A stretch of 64,000 nucleotides of DNA from Planctomycetota bacterium (GCA_029550925.1 JAKPGL010000007.1:34545-98544); one strand, 5' to 3'; shown: positions 41,767 to 51,686, numbered from the stretch's first letter. Numbers and translations: made by a program. Notes: generated by a model not told the origin, from the letters alone.

Positions 41767-41973
41767 CTATTCGAGTTTCGCCCCGATGCGAAGCGTAACC
41801 TGAAACTGTTGGATAGCGCCATTATGCACTCGGCCTCGGATTTCGGCAACCTCAAACCAGGCTGAGGTCGGTTCGATTTGGGTCGCCTTCTCCACGGCAT
41901 TGACGATCGCATCGCTCAACGAGTGCGGCGAGGTGCCGACGATCTCGAACTTCTTGTAGCTGGCGAATTCCAT
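41767..41973 (-). CDS. Dodecin (flavin-binding storage protein)
   Basis: The 68-residue product is of dodecin size and pattern: YKKFEIVGTSPHSLSDAIVN, then KATQIEPTSAWFEVAEIRG, then GAIQQFQVTLRIGAKLE. The Trp in SAWFEV is the stacking residue that sandwiches flavin pairs in dodecin. Dodecins assemble into hollow dodecamers that bind riboflavin, FMN or CoA. I chose the ATG at 41973, which has AAGGAGG six bases upstream; a longer frame would overlap that site. It precedes the URO-D-family gene by 56 bases on the same strand. Confidence 0.95.
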   Translation of the reverse strand: MEFASYKKFEIVGTSPHSLSDAIVNAVEKATQIEPTSAWFEVAEIRGRVHNGAIQQFQVTLRIGAKLE

Positions 41974-42380
41974 ACTTTCCCTCCTTCGTACAATAAGAAC
42001 AGAACATGTCTTTCTGCCGCCTTTTTTCCGTAGCATAAAAGAACTTCCCTATGCTTTAGGAATTGTAGAACTCCAGGGAAGGCTCCCTGCTGGTTGATAG
42101 CCCTTCCTCCGGAGGAATGAGGAATACTGGTTCTTTCACTGTGGTCTGTCTTCCGACGGCTTTTGCTGAATCCCAGGCCGGCGGCCTCCACAGGGGGGGA
42201 TTCTATTTTCCAAATACTTGCGATCTCCGGCGTCAGACGTAACAATAAGAGACAGCTTACCATCCCTGATGGTTTTTGCCCGCCTCGAAAGCTCACCGTT
42301 TCATTTCCTACTGCCCGGCTATCCTTTGGTGAAAAAAGGTTCGACCAAAAAAGGCTTATCTTTTGAAAGGAGGATGTCTC
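41974..42380. other. Divergent intergenic region, nothing recognised
   Basis: This 407-base gap separates dodecin from the Tat-exported sugar-isomerase-like gene and must hold two promoters. I find no repeat, RNA gene or obvious operator. Confidence 0.45.
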
Positions 42381-43853
42381 ATGTGTGTTCAGCACAGTTG
42401 TTCTGGGTGTGTGAATCGGCGGGAATGTTTGTCGCTGATGTCGCTTTCGGCCTTGGGGCTGGGCGCTTGGAGCACGTCGGCTGCTGCCCCGTCCGAAGGG
42501 CCGGGACCTGCCGACTTCGTCGATCCGACTAAACTCCGCCCGAAACCGGAAGTGCGGATCATGGCCAGCTTTTTGGAAATGCCCAGACCATATTGGCTTG
42601 GCTGGCCGGGCACCACCTATGATCTGGACGGTCACCAGAAGGAGTATAGCAGCCTGTTGGCCCAGTCGGCCAAGCGGCTGGGCGTCCAGGTGGAACTGCG
42701 TCCGCAGCCGATCAACAACGAAGGCGATCTAACGGCCTGGATCAACCAGATTAAAGAGAAAAAACCTCACGCCGCCCTGGTCATCCTTCAGCATTTTAGT
42801 TGCTGGGGTTGGGCCTCCATGGTGGCCAAACAAAGCGGCATTCCTTTGATCATATTTTCACCGATCGGTATGGCATTTACCGGCCATGTGGCAGGGCCGA
42901 GCCGAACGCCCGGCATCTATGTCGTCTCTTCGCTCGATTGGTCCGCCGTGGAAGATGGGCTGCGTATGATCCGGGCCAAACGCATGTTCGAAGAAACCCG
43001 CGTGCTCTGGATCCGAGGTAAAGAGCGGAACGAATCCGTCCTGGAACGCCTCGGCACCAAGGTGCGGGCCATCCCCAGAGACACCTTCAACCAAGAGTTC
43101 GACAAACAGCCGGTTACCGAAGAGATCAAGGAATTGGCCGCCCAACTGCGTAAACAGGCCGCCAAGATCGTCGAACCGAACGAGCAGGACACCTTGAATT
43201 GTATGCGGGCGTATGTAACGGCCAAACGGCTGCTGGCCCGGGAAAACGCCCATGCTTTGTCGATGGACTGTCTGGGCATGGTGGAGGCCAAGCTGGTGCC
43301 CACGCCGCCCTGCGCGGGTTGGACGCTCTTGCAGGATCAGGGCATCACGGCCGGCTGCGAGGCCGACATGTGGGGCGCCATGTCGCTGATGCTAACCAGT
43401 TACCTTTTGGATCGGCCCGGGTACATGAACGACCCGGTGCCGGAGACGGTCCATAATACGCTCATAGCGGCCCATTGCACCAGCGGGAGTCGGATCGACG
43501 GGTTCGACAAGCCGCCGGCCCCGTACATTTTGCGGAACCATTCGGAGTCGGCGCTTGGGGTGGCCATGCAGGTGCTCTGGCCGGAAGGCCAGCCAGTTAC
43601 TCTGGTTCGGTTTACTGGGCCGAACGATCTGATTGTGGACACCGGCAAGGTGGTGGGCAATGTGCAGACGCCGCCTGCGGGTGGTTGTCGGACTTCGGTG
43701 GAGATTGCGATGGATGCGGTGGAGGATTGCCGGGATGTCCAGGGGTTCCATCAGGTGGTTACCCTGGGGAACCATTTCCGGGTGCTCCGCGGCTTCTGCG
43801 AATTGTACGGCATTAAACTGGTCCGCTCGCCGCGGCAATCCACCTTCATTTAA
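42381..43853 (+). CDS. Tat-exported protein related to L-fucose/L-arabinose isomerases
   Basis: The 490-residue product starts with four cysteines (MCVQHSCSGCVNRREC) that precede a twin-arginine-like signal (NRRECLSLMSLSALGLGAW) ending STSAAAP. The body has the FucI/AraI fold pattern. The C-terminal domain is the clearest part: SALGVAMQVLWPEGQPVTLV, then FTGPNDLIVDTGKVVGN and VTLGNHFRVLRGFCELYGIK, which match sugar-isomerase C-terminal domains of uncharacterised planctomycete proteins. Metal ligands are not certain. Known sugar isomerases are cytoplasmic, so a Tat signal is odd. The ATG at 42381 has AAGGAGG seven bases upstream, confirming the Cys-rich start. It forms an operon with the next gene, 14 bases away. 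Confidence 0.8.
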   Translation: MCVQHSCSGCVNRRECLSLMSLSALGLGAWSTSAAAPSEGPGPADFVDPTKLRPKPEVRIMASFLEMPRPYWLGWPGTTYDLDGHQKEYSSLLAQSAKRLGVQVELRPQPINNEGDLTAWINQIKEKKPHAALVILQHFSCWGWASMVAKQSGIPLIIFSPIGMAFTGHVAGPSRTPGIYVVSSLDWSAVEDGLRMIRAKRMFEETRVLWIRGKERNESVLERLGTKVRAIPRDTFNQEFDKQPVTEEIKELAAQLRKQAAKIVEPNEQDTLNCMRAYVTAKRLLARENAHALSMDCLGMVEAKLVPTPPCAGWTLLQDQGITAGCEADMWGAMSLMLTSYLLDRPGYMNDPVPETVHNTLIAAHCTSGSRIDGFDKPPAPYILRNHSESALGVAMQVLWPEGQPVTLVRFTGPNDLIVDTGKVVGNVQTPPAGGCRTSVEIAMDAVEDCRDVQGFHQVVTLGNHFRVLRGFCELYGIKLVRSPRQSTFI

Positions 43854-43867
43854 AGGAGACTGTGGAT

Positions 43868-45022
43868 ATGAAACGATTTTATCTTGCTGGATGGTTAGCT
43901 GGTTTGGCTGCCGGGCTGTTGACCGTCGGGTGGGTTCTGGCCGCAGAACCGATCGAGTTTTCTTCGCCTGGTTTTCCACCAAGTCGAATGGACGCGGAAG
44001 GTCGGCTGGTAGAAGATTGGGGCGCTTTGGCCGTGCGTCTGCAGGGCCAGGGACTCAGCGAAGGGTCGGTCAAAGTGGAGGCGGTGCAATTGGATGGATG
44101 TATTCCAGCCGCCCAGGCGACGGCCGACCGGGGACCTGTACGAATGATCTCAACCGTCTTCCGAGCACCGATCTTCCCGGCAGGCGTCGATGTGCTTACC
44201 GTTCGGCTCGAAGAGAAGGCCCATCAGCCAATCCTGGTAACACTGGCCCTGGACCTGCCGCCGGCGGTCAAAATCGGCATGACTACGGTGCGGATCGAAA
44301 ACCGGATTGTGCTCAGCGTGCCGCTGGAAACGCTGAACCTACTGGCGGCGCGGGATTGGGGCTATTGCAACGAGACGACCCCTATGCCCGGTTGGGCCAA
44401 GCCAGAAGGCCAGGTCGATCCGGGCTTCGCCAACATCCGGGCCGGCATGGGCGGCATCCCGATCCTCTACCGATTCAAAATCGAGCCGAAAGCCCAGACC
44501 CTGGTAGCCCTCGGCCTGTGCGAGAGCCATTACGACCGGCCCCACATCCGGCCGATTCTCTGCGAGGTGGAAGGCGCCCGGCCGCAGCGGGTTGATCCAA
44601 TCGCCCAATGGGGCCGACATAAACCCGGAGTGCTGCTGTTCCAGGCCCGGGATATGGACGGCGACGGCCAGCTTGAAGTGGCCGTCCGGCCAGTGCCCGG
44701 CGCCCAGGACCGGAATCCCATCCTGAATGTGGTCTGGGTCTTTCCGACCGGGAAAACGCCGAACACCGCCAAGTTGATTGCCGGCCAGTTAAACGCCTCG
44801 GCCAAATACTACGTCGATGTGGGCGGACAGAACGACCAGTGCTTTTACCAGGTGGGCAAACTGGAATATCCCATCCCGCTTCCGGCCGATGGGGTCAAAG
44901 AGCTAACGTTCCTGGTAGCGTGTCCGGGCAGTTCCGCCCCGACGCCGGAAACCACCGCCTGGACGCCGGACACTCTGCGCCGCGCCGCCCGCGAAGTCTG
45001 GCAAGCCTGGCAACCTAAATAA
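43868..45022 (+). CDS. Secreted protein of unknown function, partner of the isomerase-like protein
   Basis: The 384-residue product has a classic signal peptide (MKRFYLAGWLAGLAAGLLTV, then GWVLAAEP with an Ala-type cleavage site). The rest is beta-rich and soluble, with repeated VEAVQLDG, VRLEEKAHQPILVTLALDL and ARDMDGDGQLEVAV. The DMDGDGQLEV stretch resembles a calcium-binding dockerin- or FG-GAP-type loop. No enzyme motif is visible. The ATG at 43868 lies eight bases after AAAGGAG and the start is 14 bases beyond the previous stop, so it is cotranscribed with the Tat-exported protein. The stop codon TAA is the first part of a 6-bp target duplication of a MITE. Function unknown; a joint role in sugar handling outside the cytoplasm is an inference. 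Confidence 0.82.
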   Translation: MKRFYLAGWLAGLAAGLLTVGWVLAAEPIEFSSPGFPPSRMDAEGRLVEDWGALAVRLQGQGLSEGSVKVEAVQLDGCIPAAQATADRGPVRMISTVFRAPIFPAGVDVLTVRLEEKAHQPILVTLALDLPPAVKIGMTTVRIENRIVLSVPLETLNLLAARDWGYCNETTPMPGWAKPEGQVDPGFANIRAGMGGIPILYRFKIEPKAQTLVALGLCESHYDRPHIRPILCEVEGARPQRVDPIAQWGRHKPGVLLFQARDMDGDGQLEVAVRPVPGAQDRNPILNVVWVFPTGKTPNTAKLIAGQLNASAKYYVDVGGQNDQCFYQVGKLEYPIPLPADGVKELTFLVACPGSSAPTPETTAWTPDTLRRAAREVWQAWQPK

Positions 45023-45382
45023 TCACTGAGGTTTTGCAAAATGGGCTTGTTCAGGGGGGGCCACTGAATAACCCCTCAAAAATCTCGAGATTTTTGAGGG
45101 TCGGCAGGAACAAGATCGGACGAAATCTCCGATTTGCAAAACTTCAGTAATCACCAAGGGAATACTTCCCCCTGATTGAAAAAGGCCGCTGTTTTAGGGA
45201 TATTCGTATGTACCCTAGCAGAGGAGACCGCCGATTTTCAGGTCTCCCGGCTCGGGTCATAAACGGAGGGAACGTCAATCGCTGTGCGAAAGGCAATAAC
45301 AAAAGACGACTTCGGAAAGTGAACCAAGAGAAGGGATGACAGGAATCTCGCCGACGAGCAGGCAGACGCACGGACGTTGGCG
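45023..45382. other. Intergenic region holding a MITE
   Basis: The first 130 bases are the MITE at 45026-45147 with its target duplication. The rest, 45154-45382, between it and the 3' end of the nodT-type gene, shows no gene, repeat or T-rich terminator I can support. Confidence 0.5.
45026..45147. mobile_element. 122-bp MITE with inverted ends and 6-bp target duplication
   Basis: The ends CTGAGGTTTTGCAAA (45026-45040) and TTTGCAAAACTTCAG (45133-45147) are inverted repeats with one mismatch. They are flanked by the direct duplication TAATCA (45020-45025 and 45148-45153). Internally a perfect 28-bp palindrome lies at 45073-45100 (centre TCTCGAGA), and CTTGTTC/GAACAAG form a further nested pair. 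There is no reading frame. Removing the element and one TAATCA reconstructs a plausible uninterrupted site. The parent transposon is not in this window. Confidence 0.82.
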
Positions 45383-47008
45383 TTAAGGTTGTTTGGGTGT
45401 GGGAGCGACTTCGGGAGCAGGGGGTTTTCCTTCCTGTGGGGGCGTGGGTGCTTCCGGCGGCGAGGCGGTGGACTCGGCAGCGACGACGACGCCGGTCTGT
45501 CGGATTTCCCAGCCGCCTCCTAGCGCTCGAAATACGCTGATGAGCGATTGGGCGATCTCGCCCCGGGACTGGGCGGCGGTGTCTTGGAGGCTGACTAGGT
45601 TCTGTTCGATTAGGGCGTAGCGGTTGAAATCGGCGGCCCCGGCTTTGTATTGGGTAATGGCGATATCGACGGCCTTCCGGGCGGCCTGGGTGGCTTCGTC
45701 CAGCAGTTTGCTTCGTTGCTGAGCGCGGAGAAACCTCACCAACGCATCTTCCACCTCTTTGGCCGCCTGAAGGACGGTGTTTTGATAGGCAACCACCAGC
45801 TCTTGGAACCGGGCGTTCTGATACCAGACGTTGTTTGTAATCCGGCCGTAGTTCAACAGGTTCCATTGGAAGGACGGGCCGACGCTGCCGTGGAAGGCCG
45901 TGTTCCGAAACAGATCCGCAAAGTCCTTGGCCGCATAGCCAAAGTTGCCGCTAATGAAAAACGCCGGATAAAGGTCTGCTTCGGCGATGCCGATTTGCTC
46001 GGCCTGGGCGGCGGTCAGGCGTTCGGCCCGACGCACGTCTGGTCGGCGGCGCAATAGATCGGCCGGGATTGCTACCACGAGTTCCGGGGGGGCGTGGGGA
46101 ATCGGCCCGTCGCCCAATATTGCCGACAAATCCGTCGGGGCCATCCCTAAAAGAAGACAAAGATTGTTTTCCGCTTGCCGGAGCGTAATTTCTAACTGAG
46201 GAATCGCCGCCTCGCTTTGTCGCAGCGTGATCAGGGCCTGGTCCAGGTCCAATTCGGTTTGCTTAAACCCGGCTTTGAGCCGTTCGTCAACAAATTGGTA
46301 AATGCCCCGTTGTAGTTCCACGTTGGCCCGAAGCAATTTGATTCGTTCTTGGGTCGTTCGCACGGTAACATAATTGGCGGCGACGTCCCCTAACAAGGTA
46401 ACTAAAACTTCGTCATACGACAGCACCGAGGCGTCCAGGTTGGCATCTGCGGCGGCCACCGCCCGACGAAATCGCCCCCAGAAATCCAGTTCCCAGGAAA
46501 GACTAAAACCAAAGTTCCAAGAGTCGGAAAATCGGCCTGCTCCCCCAGGCATCCCCGGATCGACTGCAGCGCCGCTGCGGGTGTAACTGCCCGTGGCGTC
46601 TTGACGTTGAGGAAATAGCTCGCCGGCGGCAATGGCCCGGGCTGCTCGGGCCTGCAATATCCGACAACCGGCCTCCCGCAAAGTGAGGTTTTGCCGATAC
46701 GCCCGGTCCAGAAGCTCGTTGAGTTTGGGGTCCTGGAAGACGATCCACCAGTGTCTTAGCAGTTCGGGGTTTTCTTCCGTTGGAATCTGGTCGGCGTCGA
46801 TCCACTGGTCGGATACATAAGCACAGGGAGGCTGGTAATTCGGCCCCACCTTAAAACCATTCTGCACATACTCCCGAAAACTGGTGCACCCGACGCACAA
46901 AACCAGCAGAAGGAGGCCCACGGTGCGTTCGAAGCATTCTGCCCCATTCCAGGGAACAAGCCCCCCCCTTTTTTTATGTACTACTGGCGTCCCTTCCAGC
47001 CTGTTCAT
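45383..47008 (-). CDS. NodT-family outer-membrane efflux lipoprotein
   Basis: The 541-residue product is a TolC/OprM-type outer-membrane channel. It has a lipoprotein signal ending LVLCVGC (lipidation Cys at about residue 41), then VGPNYQPP, which is the typical NodT start, and the helical OEP repeats (LRHWWIVFQDPKLNELLDRA, GELFPQRQDATGSY, SWELDFWGRFRRAVAAADAN; second repeat ADLYPAFFISGNFGYAA). The C-terminus has a Pro-rich tail with EAPTPPQEG. It would form the exit duct for the MacA-MacB pump encoded upstream on the same strand. The genes are separated by about 780 bases with palindromic repeats and an IS630 relic, so it may have its own promoter. Confidence 0.92.
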   Translation of the reverse strand: MNRLEGTPVVHKKRGGLVPWNGAECFERTVGLLLLVLCVGCTSFREYVQNGFKVGPNYQPPCAYVSDQWIDADQIPTEENPELLRHWWIVFQDPKLNELLDRAYRQNLTLREAGCRILQARAARAIAAGELFPQRQDATGSYTRSGAAVDPGMPGGAGRFSDSWNFGFSLSWELDFWGRFRRAVAAADANLDASVLSYDEVLVTLLGDVAANYVTVRTTQERIKLLRANVELQRGIYQFVDERLKAGFKQTELDLDQALITLRQSEAAIPQLEITLRQAENNLCLLLGMAPTDLSAILGDGPIPHAPPELVVAIPADLLRRRPDVRRAERLTAAQAEQIGIAEADLYPAFFISGNFGYAAKDFADLFRNTAFHGSVGPSFQWNLLNYGRITNNVWYQNARFQELVVAYQNTVLQAAKEVEDALVRFLRAQQRSKLLDEATQAARKAVDIAITQYKAGAADFNRYALIEQNLVSLQDTAAQSRGEIAQSLISVFRALGGGWEIRQTGVVVAAESTASPPEAPTPPQEGKPPAPEVAPTPKQP

Positions 47009-47516
47009 CCTGCAAAACTCCTTTAGCGGTTATATTCATCAAAATCGTACCTTTCGGATTTATCGCCATCTTGGATACTAAAGGCACAGATTCTCTAGTT
47101 TGCCTGGAACAGCTTGCGCAGTCTGGCAAATTCGGCTAATGGGGTGTTATGGAGCGATTGTTTCTGTTTTTGGGGAGGTAACCCAGTCGGTTAGGCTGGT
47201 TGATTACCGTCTGACAGATGGTGATACGTAACTTAGGCTGTCCAGCCTGAGGCAATCCGCCGTCTAACAGACGGCATTACGAGGCCGACTAACAGCCGAC
47301 GTACCGTATTAGGCAACTTAGGTAACTTAGGCTGTCCAGCCTGAGACAATCCGCCGTCTAACAGACGGCGTTACAAGGCCGATACCGTCTTGACAGACGA
47401 CGGGCCACCCTCCAGAGAGTGTTCGACACAAAAGAGAAGATTTAGGACAATTGAGCAGAAGAAACAAATCAGGCAAAATACACAGAGCAGTAAATATACG
47501 AAGACCAAGAAAACTC
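47009..47516. other. Intergenic region with palindromic repeats
   Basis: The stretch contains cluster D of the palindromic repeats (47177-47402). A degenerate copy of the 19-bp motif may be at 47130-47150. The part 47403-47516 is AT-rich with no gene; it lies next to the truncated end of an IS630 fragment. Confidence 0.5.
47177..47402. repeat. Cluster D of palindromic repeats
   Basis: The cluster has GCCGTCTAACAGACGGCGTT and close variants near 47258-47280 and 47352-47375, GCCGACTAACAGCCGAC near 47284, and CTTAGGCTGTCCAGCCTGAG at 47232 and 47326 in nearly identical context. These are the same two hairpin types as in cluster A, arranged in tandem with a spacing of about 94 bases. Confidence 0.8.
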
Positions 47517-47783
47517 TTAAGATTTGGATCGGATGGGTTTTCCCCGGGGGGCCTCTCGTTCGACAGCCCCCAGGCCGCCTTCCAGAAACCGCCGCCGCCA
47601 CAAAGAGACCGTTTTCGGCGAGGTGTGCAACTGCTGGGCAATCTGCTGGTTGGTTTTCCCTTCAGCGGCCAACAGAATGATTTGCGCCCGCAAGGCCAAA
47701 CGGTGAGCCATCGGAAGACGCCTCCAAATGTCCAACGTCGTGCGCTGTTCGGCCGTCAAGGTGATGGGCGGAGAGGTCTTCAT
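47517..47783 (-). pseudogene. Truncated IS630-type transposase (N-terminal fragment)
   Basis: The 88-residue frame has the IS630 N-terminal helix-turn-helix: PITLTAEQRTTLDIWRRL, then ALRAQIILLAAEGKTNQQIA and HTSPKTVSLWRRRFLEGGLG, ending abruptly in a stop after GKPIRSKS. The catalytic DDE domain that should follow is missing, and the next 100 bases downstream are AT-rich non-coding DNA. The start lies only ten bases past the macB stop. It is therefore a remnant of an insertion that was cut off; no inverted repeats are visible. Confidence 0.82.
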
Positions 47784-47793
47784 GCTAGAAGCC

Positions 47794-50187
47794 TTATTCG
47801 TAACGTAGGGCTTCGATCGGGTCCAATCGGGAAGCCTTCCACGCCGGATAGAAGCCGAAGAGCACCCCCACACTGACCGAAACGGCCACGGCGGCCAAGA
47901 TGGTGGTCAACGATGCTTGGGTGGGCCAGTGGAGGTTCCACCGGACCAGCAGCGAGGCGCCCCGGCCTAAGACTATCCCGATGGCCCCGCCTGCCAGGCA
48001 CAGGGCCACCGCCTCGGCCAAAAATTGGCGAAGGATATGATGGCTCCTTGCCCCGACCGCCATGCGCAGGCCGATCTCGCGGGTACGTTCCGTAACCGAA
48101 ACCAACATGATGTTCATGATGCCCACCCCACCAACAAGCAATGAGATCAAAGCCACTACCAGCAGCAAGGTGCTCATCGACTGGGTGGTGGTGGAAAGGA
48201 CCTTCATGATTTCGGTCATGTCGCGGATGGAAAAATCGTCTTCCTCGCCCGGGCGAATGTGGTGCCGTTCTCGGAGGAGTTCGGTGATTTGCCGGATGGC
48301 CTCTTGGATTCGGTTGGCGGAGACGGCCTTCACTAAAATCTGATCCACATTGGTAAACCGGACCGGTTGAGGGTAATTGGCCTGTTGCTGGGCCGACCGT
48401 TCCGGATATCGGGACGTGGCCGCGGGATAAAGGTTGTTGAGCGTATTGACGGAGCTGCCGGAAGAAGAGCTGCTGGCTGCGGCGCTTTGATTGGTGCTGG
48501 TAAGCGGCGAGCCGGAAACGCGATATTTGATGGTGGTCCAAGGCGCCAGGACGATGTTGTCCTGGTCCATGCCCATCATATTGGCGCCTTTGGGCCGCAG
48601 GAGGCCCACAATCCGGAACGTAACATTATTGATGCGGATTTCCTGTCCAATGGGCGACTGGTCAGGAAAGAGGTTCCGTTGGATCGTCTTGCCGATGACG
48701 CAGACCTTATTGCCGTTGCGGATATCGTGATCTGTGAACATCTGTCCTTCTTCCAGGTTTTGCCAATCTCGCACCACCAGGAAAGAAGGCGTCGTGCCGA
48801 AAATCTGTTCCGGCAGCCAGTTCCGATTCCCATAAACAATCTGGGCGCGTGCCCGAACGATCGGCGCCACATCCAACACGGCCGGGCATTGCCGGAGAAT
48901 CTGTTCGGCGTCTTGGGGCGTCAACGTCAAGGCGGTGCCAGCGCCCAGGTTGACGCCGGCCCGGCTGGTGGCGCCAGAAAAGACCATGATCATATTGGCG
49001 CCCATACTGGCAATGCCCTTTTGCAGAGTGGCTTTGGCGCCTTGGCCAATCTCGGTCATGGCGATGACGGCGGCCACGGCGATAATGACGCCCAAGGCCG
49101 ACAGGGCAGACCGCATCTTATGTCGCCACAGGGCCGTCATGGCTGTCCGCCACGTAACCGGCACCATCGCACCCAGCAAAGAAGTCCCCCCTTTGTAAGA
49201 CTGTCGGGGGGATGACGACGGGAGAGCGGTTCGGCCGGGAACGGTTTTTCCATCCGGGGAGGGATGTTCCGTCGGAAGCGCGGGGCGTGGCGTTTCCGGT
49301 TGCTGCTGAGGGGCGGTCGGCTCTGCCACCGCGACGGCCAAGGCCGACGGAGATCGCTCCGGGAGCGCCCCGTTTACATCCTCCTGTTGGCCGTCGCCGC
49401 GTTCAGTGCGGGTGCGGTCGTGTGCCAGAGGCCGGCCCCACCCCCAGAAGCGTCCGCCTTTTTCCTCCCCGGAGGGCGTTTGCTGGTCCTGAAGTTCCTG
49501 GGTGACGAGAGAATCGTCCACAATCCGTCCGTCGGCAATGCGGACGATCCGCTGGGCGTAGGCGGCCACCTGGGGATCGTGGGTTACCAGCAGAATGGTC
49601 AGTCCCTCGGCATGAAGCTGCTGGAAAAGGCGGAGGATTTCCACGCTGGTCTGCGAGTCGAGGTTGCCGGTCGGTTCGTCCGCCAACAGCAGCAGAGGCC
49701 GATTCACTAGGGCCCGAGCAATGGCTACCCGTTGCTGCTGGCCGCCAGACATCTGGGAGGGATGATGATGGATGCGATCCCCCAACCCCACTCGGTCCAA
49801 CAACTCCATCGCCCACCGCCTGGCCTCGGGAGAAGAAGCTCCTCCAGCAGAGTAGCCCAACGGCATCAACACATTCTGCAAGGCCGAGGTCCGAGGCAGC
49901 AGATTGAAATTCTGAAACACAAAGCCGATCTTCTCCGAACGGACCAACGCCCGCTGATTCGGCCTGAGCCTGGCCATTTCTTGCCCATCGAGCCAATACG
50001 TTCCCCCGGTCGGATGATCCAAACATCCCAAGATGTTCATCAGGGTCGTCTTGCCGGAGCCGGACGCCCCCATCAGGGCGACCATCTCCCCGGCCTGAAT
50101 GGTAAGAGAAACGCCGTGCAAGACAGGGACGGCCACTTCTCCCAGATAGTAGGTTTTTCGGATGTCTTCTAAGCGGATCAGTTCCAT
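47794..50187 (-). CDS. macB: MacB-type ABC transporter, fused ATPase and permease
   Basis: The 797-residue product has an N-terminal ABC ATPase (about 1-230): Walker [11 protein letters not shown]-loop [10 protein letters not shown], signature MSGGQQQR, Walker [15 protein letters not shown] and the H-loop LLVTHD. A long low-complexity linker (about 235-335, rich in Pro, Gln, Thr) follows. Then the MacB permease with a first transmembrane helix ([20 protein letters not shown]), a large periplasmic domain and the FtsX-type three-helix end ([20 protein letters not shown]). The layout is that of MacB, with a long linker. With MacA and an outer channel it exports macrolides, peptides or lipids. 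The ATG at 50187 has AGGAG ten bases upstream; the longer frame has none. Confidence 0.95.
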   Translation of the reverse strand: MELIRLEDIRKTYYLGEVAVPVLHGVSLTIQAGEMVALMGASGSGKTTLMNILGCLDHPTGGTYWLDGQEMARLRPNQRALVRSEKIGFVFQNFNLLPRTSALQNVLMPLGYSAGGASSPEARRWAMELLDRVGLGDRIHHHPSQMSGGQQQRVAIARALVNRPLLLLADEPTGNLDSQTSVEILRLFQQLHAEGLTILLVTHDPQVAAYAQRIVRIADGRIVDDSLVTQELQDQQTPSGEEKGGRFWGWGRPLAHDRTRTERGDGQQEDVNGALPERSPSALAVAVAEPTAPQQQPETPRPALPTEHPSPDGKTVPGRTALPSSSPRQSYKGGTSLLGAMVPVTWRTAMTALWRHKMRSALSALGVIIAVAAVIAMTEIGQGAKATLQKGIASMGANMIMVFSGATSRAGVNLGAGTALTLTPQDAEQILRQCPAVLDVAPIVRARAQIVYGNRNWLPEQIFGTTPSFLVVRDWQNLEEGQMFTDHDIRNGNKVCVIGKTIQRNLFPDQSPIGQEIRINNVTFRIVGLLRPKGANMMGMDQDNIVLAPWTTIKYRVSGSPLTSTNQSAAASSSSSGSSVNTLNNLYPAATSRYPERSAQQQANYPQPVRFTNVDQILVKAVSANRIQEAIRQITELLRERHHIRPGEEDDFSIRDMTEIMKVLSTTTQSMSTLLLVVALISLLVGGVGIMNIMLVSVTERTREIGLRMAVGARSHHILRQFLAEAVALCLAGGAIGIVLGRGASLLVRWNLHWPTQASLTTILAAVAVSVSVGVLFGFYPAWKASRLDPIEALRYE

Positions 50188-50248
50188 CGGCGGCGTGCTC
50201 CTGGGGCGCCGTAACTCTGTTCGGCTCAACGGAATAATACGTCCCCGG

Positions 50249-51559
50249 TTACGGCGGAGGCGGCGGCTTAGCGCCGGTTCGTTTCGGCAGTTTCGGCAAG
50301 AAGGGATTGGTCGTTTTATCTTCCGAACTTGCCGCGCCGGTCGGCGACTCTTCGTCCGAAGCGGCGTTTTCTTCTCCTACGACGACCAACATTCCTTCCC
50401 GCACCGCTTCGCCGCTCACTTCGGTCTTCACGCCGTCGGTTATCCCCACCCGCACCGGCACAGGCCGAACCAACCCGCCCCCTGCTTCCACCCAGAGAAC
50501 GCCATGTTCCTCCGATTGGCGGCTTGGGGAAGCGGCGTCGGGCCTCTGGACAGTCGGGTCGATTTGCGACGACCGCGGCTTCCACCGTAACGCGGCGTTC
50601 GGCGCAAGCAATACGTTCTTCCGCTCCGCCTCTTCAAACTGCACATTGGCGGTCAAGTACGGCAGTAGCTTACCGTTGGAATTGTCTGTGGTAACAATGA
50701 CCGTATAGGTAACGATGTTCTGCGTCATCGTGGCGTTCAGACGAATCTGGGTTACTTTGCCGCGGAAGGTCTCCCCCGGATAGGCGTCCACCGTAAATCG
50801 CACGGGCATGTCCAGGCGAATGCGCCCAATGTCGGCCTCGTTGACCGAAGCCCACACCTGCATCCGGCGCAGGTCCTTGGCAATCAGAAAAAGGCTGGGG
50901 GCGTTCAGGCTGGCCACCACGGTCTGCCCGATATTGACCCGACGATCCAAGATCACGCCCCGCACCGGCGAGACGATCGTCGTATAGCCGAGATTGGTTT
51001 TCGCCACCCGGACGGCCGCTTCGTTCTGTCGAACGCTGGCCTTGCCCACCTCCAGATTGGCCTTGGCCGCCTTGTAATTGGCTACGATGGTATCGTAATC
51101 CGTTTCGGCGATGGCGTTTTTAGTGCGGAGCAGTTCGGCCCTTTTCCACTCTTTTTCGGCCTGTTCATATTTGGCTTCTAGTTGCAGGAGTTCGGCTTTT
51201 GCACGCTGCAGGGCGGCCTCGGCTTGCTCCAGCGAGGCTTCATAGGGCGTAGGGTCGATCTTGGCCAGTACCGTGCCTTCTTCCACCGTCGACCCGTAAT
51301 CGACAAATTTCGTCGGGTCCTTTGGATCGGGACCGAACTCCACAATTCGGCCCATAATCTGCGCCCCCACATCTACCACCTCTTCCGGCTCTACGGTGCC
51401 GGTGGCGGTAATGGTCGAGAGCAAATCCCCCCGCTCGATCGGAGACGTTCGGAAAGAAGGGCCGTTCTGAGAAGTCGGATACCACGCATAATAAGCAGCC
51501 CCAGCACCGACCCCGCCAAGCAAAATCAAGGCGAGAAGAATCCTCTTAAAAACTTTCAT
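50249..51559 (-). CDS. macA: MacA-type periplasmic adaptor protein
   Basis: The 436-residue product has an N-terminal membrane anchor (about residues 6-25, ILLALILLGGVGAGAAYYAW). The lipoyl-like half-motif GTVEPEEVVDVGAQIMGRI, the coiled-coil hairpin (about residues 90-185, with AEAALQRAKAELLQLEAKYE) and the beta-barrel/MP domains complete the membrane fusion protein layout. The block IVSPVRGVILDRRVNIGQTV is typical of MacA. It links the MacB pump to an outer-membrane channel such as the NodT-type protein at 45383. The stop lies 61 bases from the macB start and the tetR gene lies 127 bases upstream, all on the minus strand. Confidence 0.94.
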   Translation of the reverse strand: MKVFKRILLALILLGGVGAGAAYYAWYPTSQNGPSFRTSPIERGDLLSTITATGTVEPEEVVDVGAQIMGRIVEFGPDPKDPTKFVDYGSTVEEGTVLAKIDPTPYEASLEQAEAALQRAKAELLQLEAKYEQAEKEWKRAELLRTKNAIAETDYDTIVANYKAAKANLEVGKASVRQNEAAVRVAKTNLGYTTIVSPVRGVILDRRVNIGQTVVASLNAPSLFLIAKDLRRMQVWASVNEADIGRIRLDMPVRFTVDAYPGETFRGKVTQIRLNATMTQNIVTYTVIVTTDNSNGKLLPYLTANVQFEEAERKNVLLAPNAALRWKPRSSQIDPTVQRPDAASPSRQSEEHGVLWVEAGGGLVRPVPVRVGITDGVKTEVSGEAVREGMLVVVGEENAASDEESPTGAASSEDKTTNPFLPKLPKRTGAKPPPPP

Positions 51560-51686
51560 GGGGAATGCCCTTTGGCGTCGAATTCTTGGTTTGCTGCCGT
51601 ATGGATGTTAGGAAACTCTCTTAGGTCAAGTCTTTCTTTTTACGTCGAAAAGGAGGTGGTTTCGGCTGCCGGAGGCCTCCTGGAAT

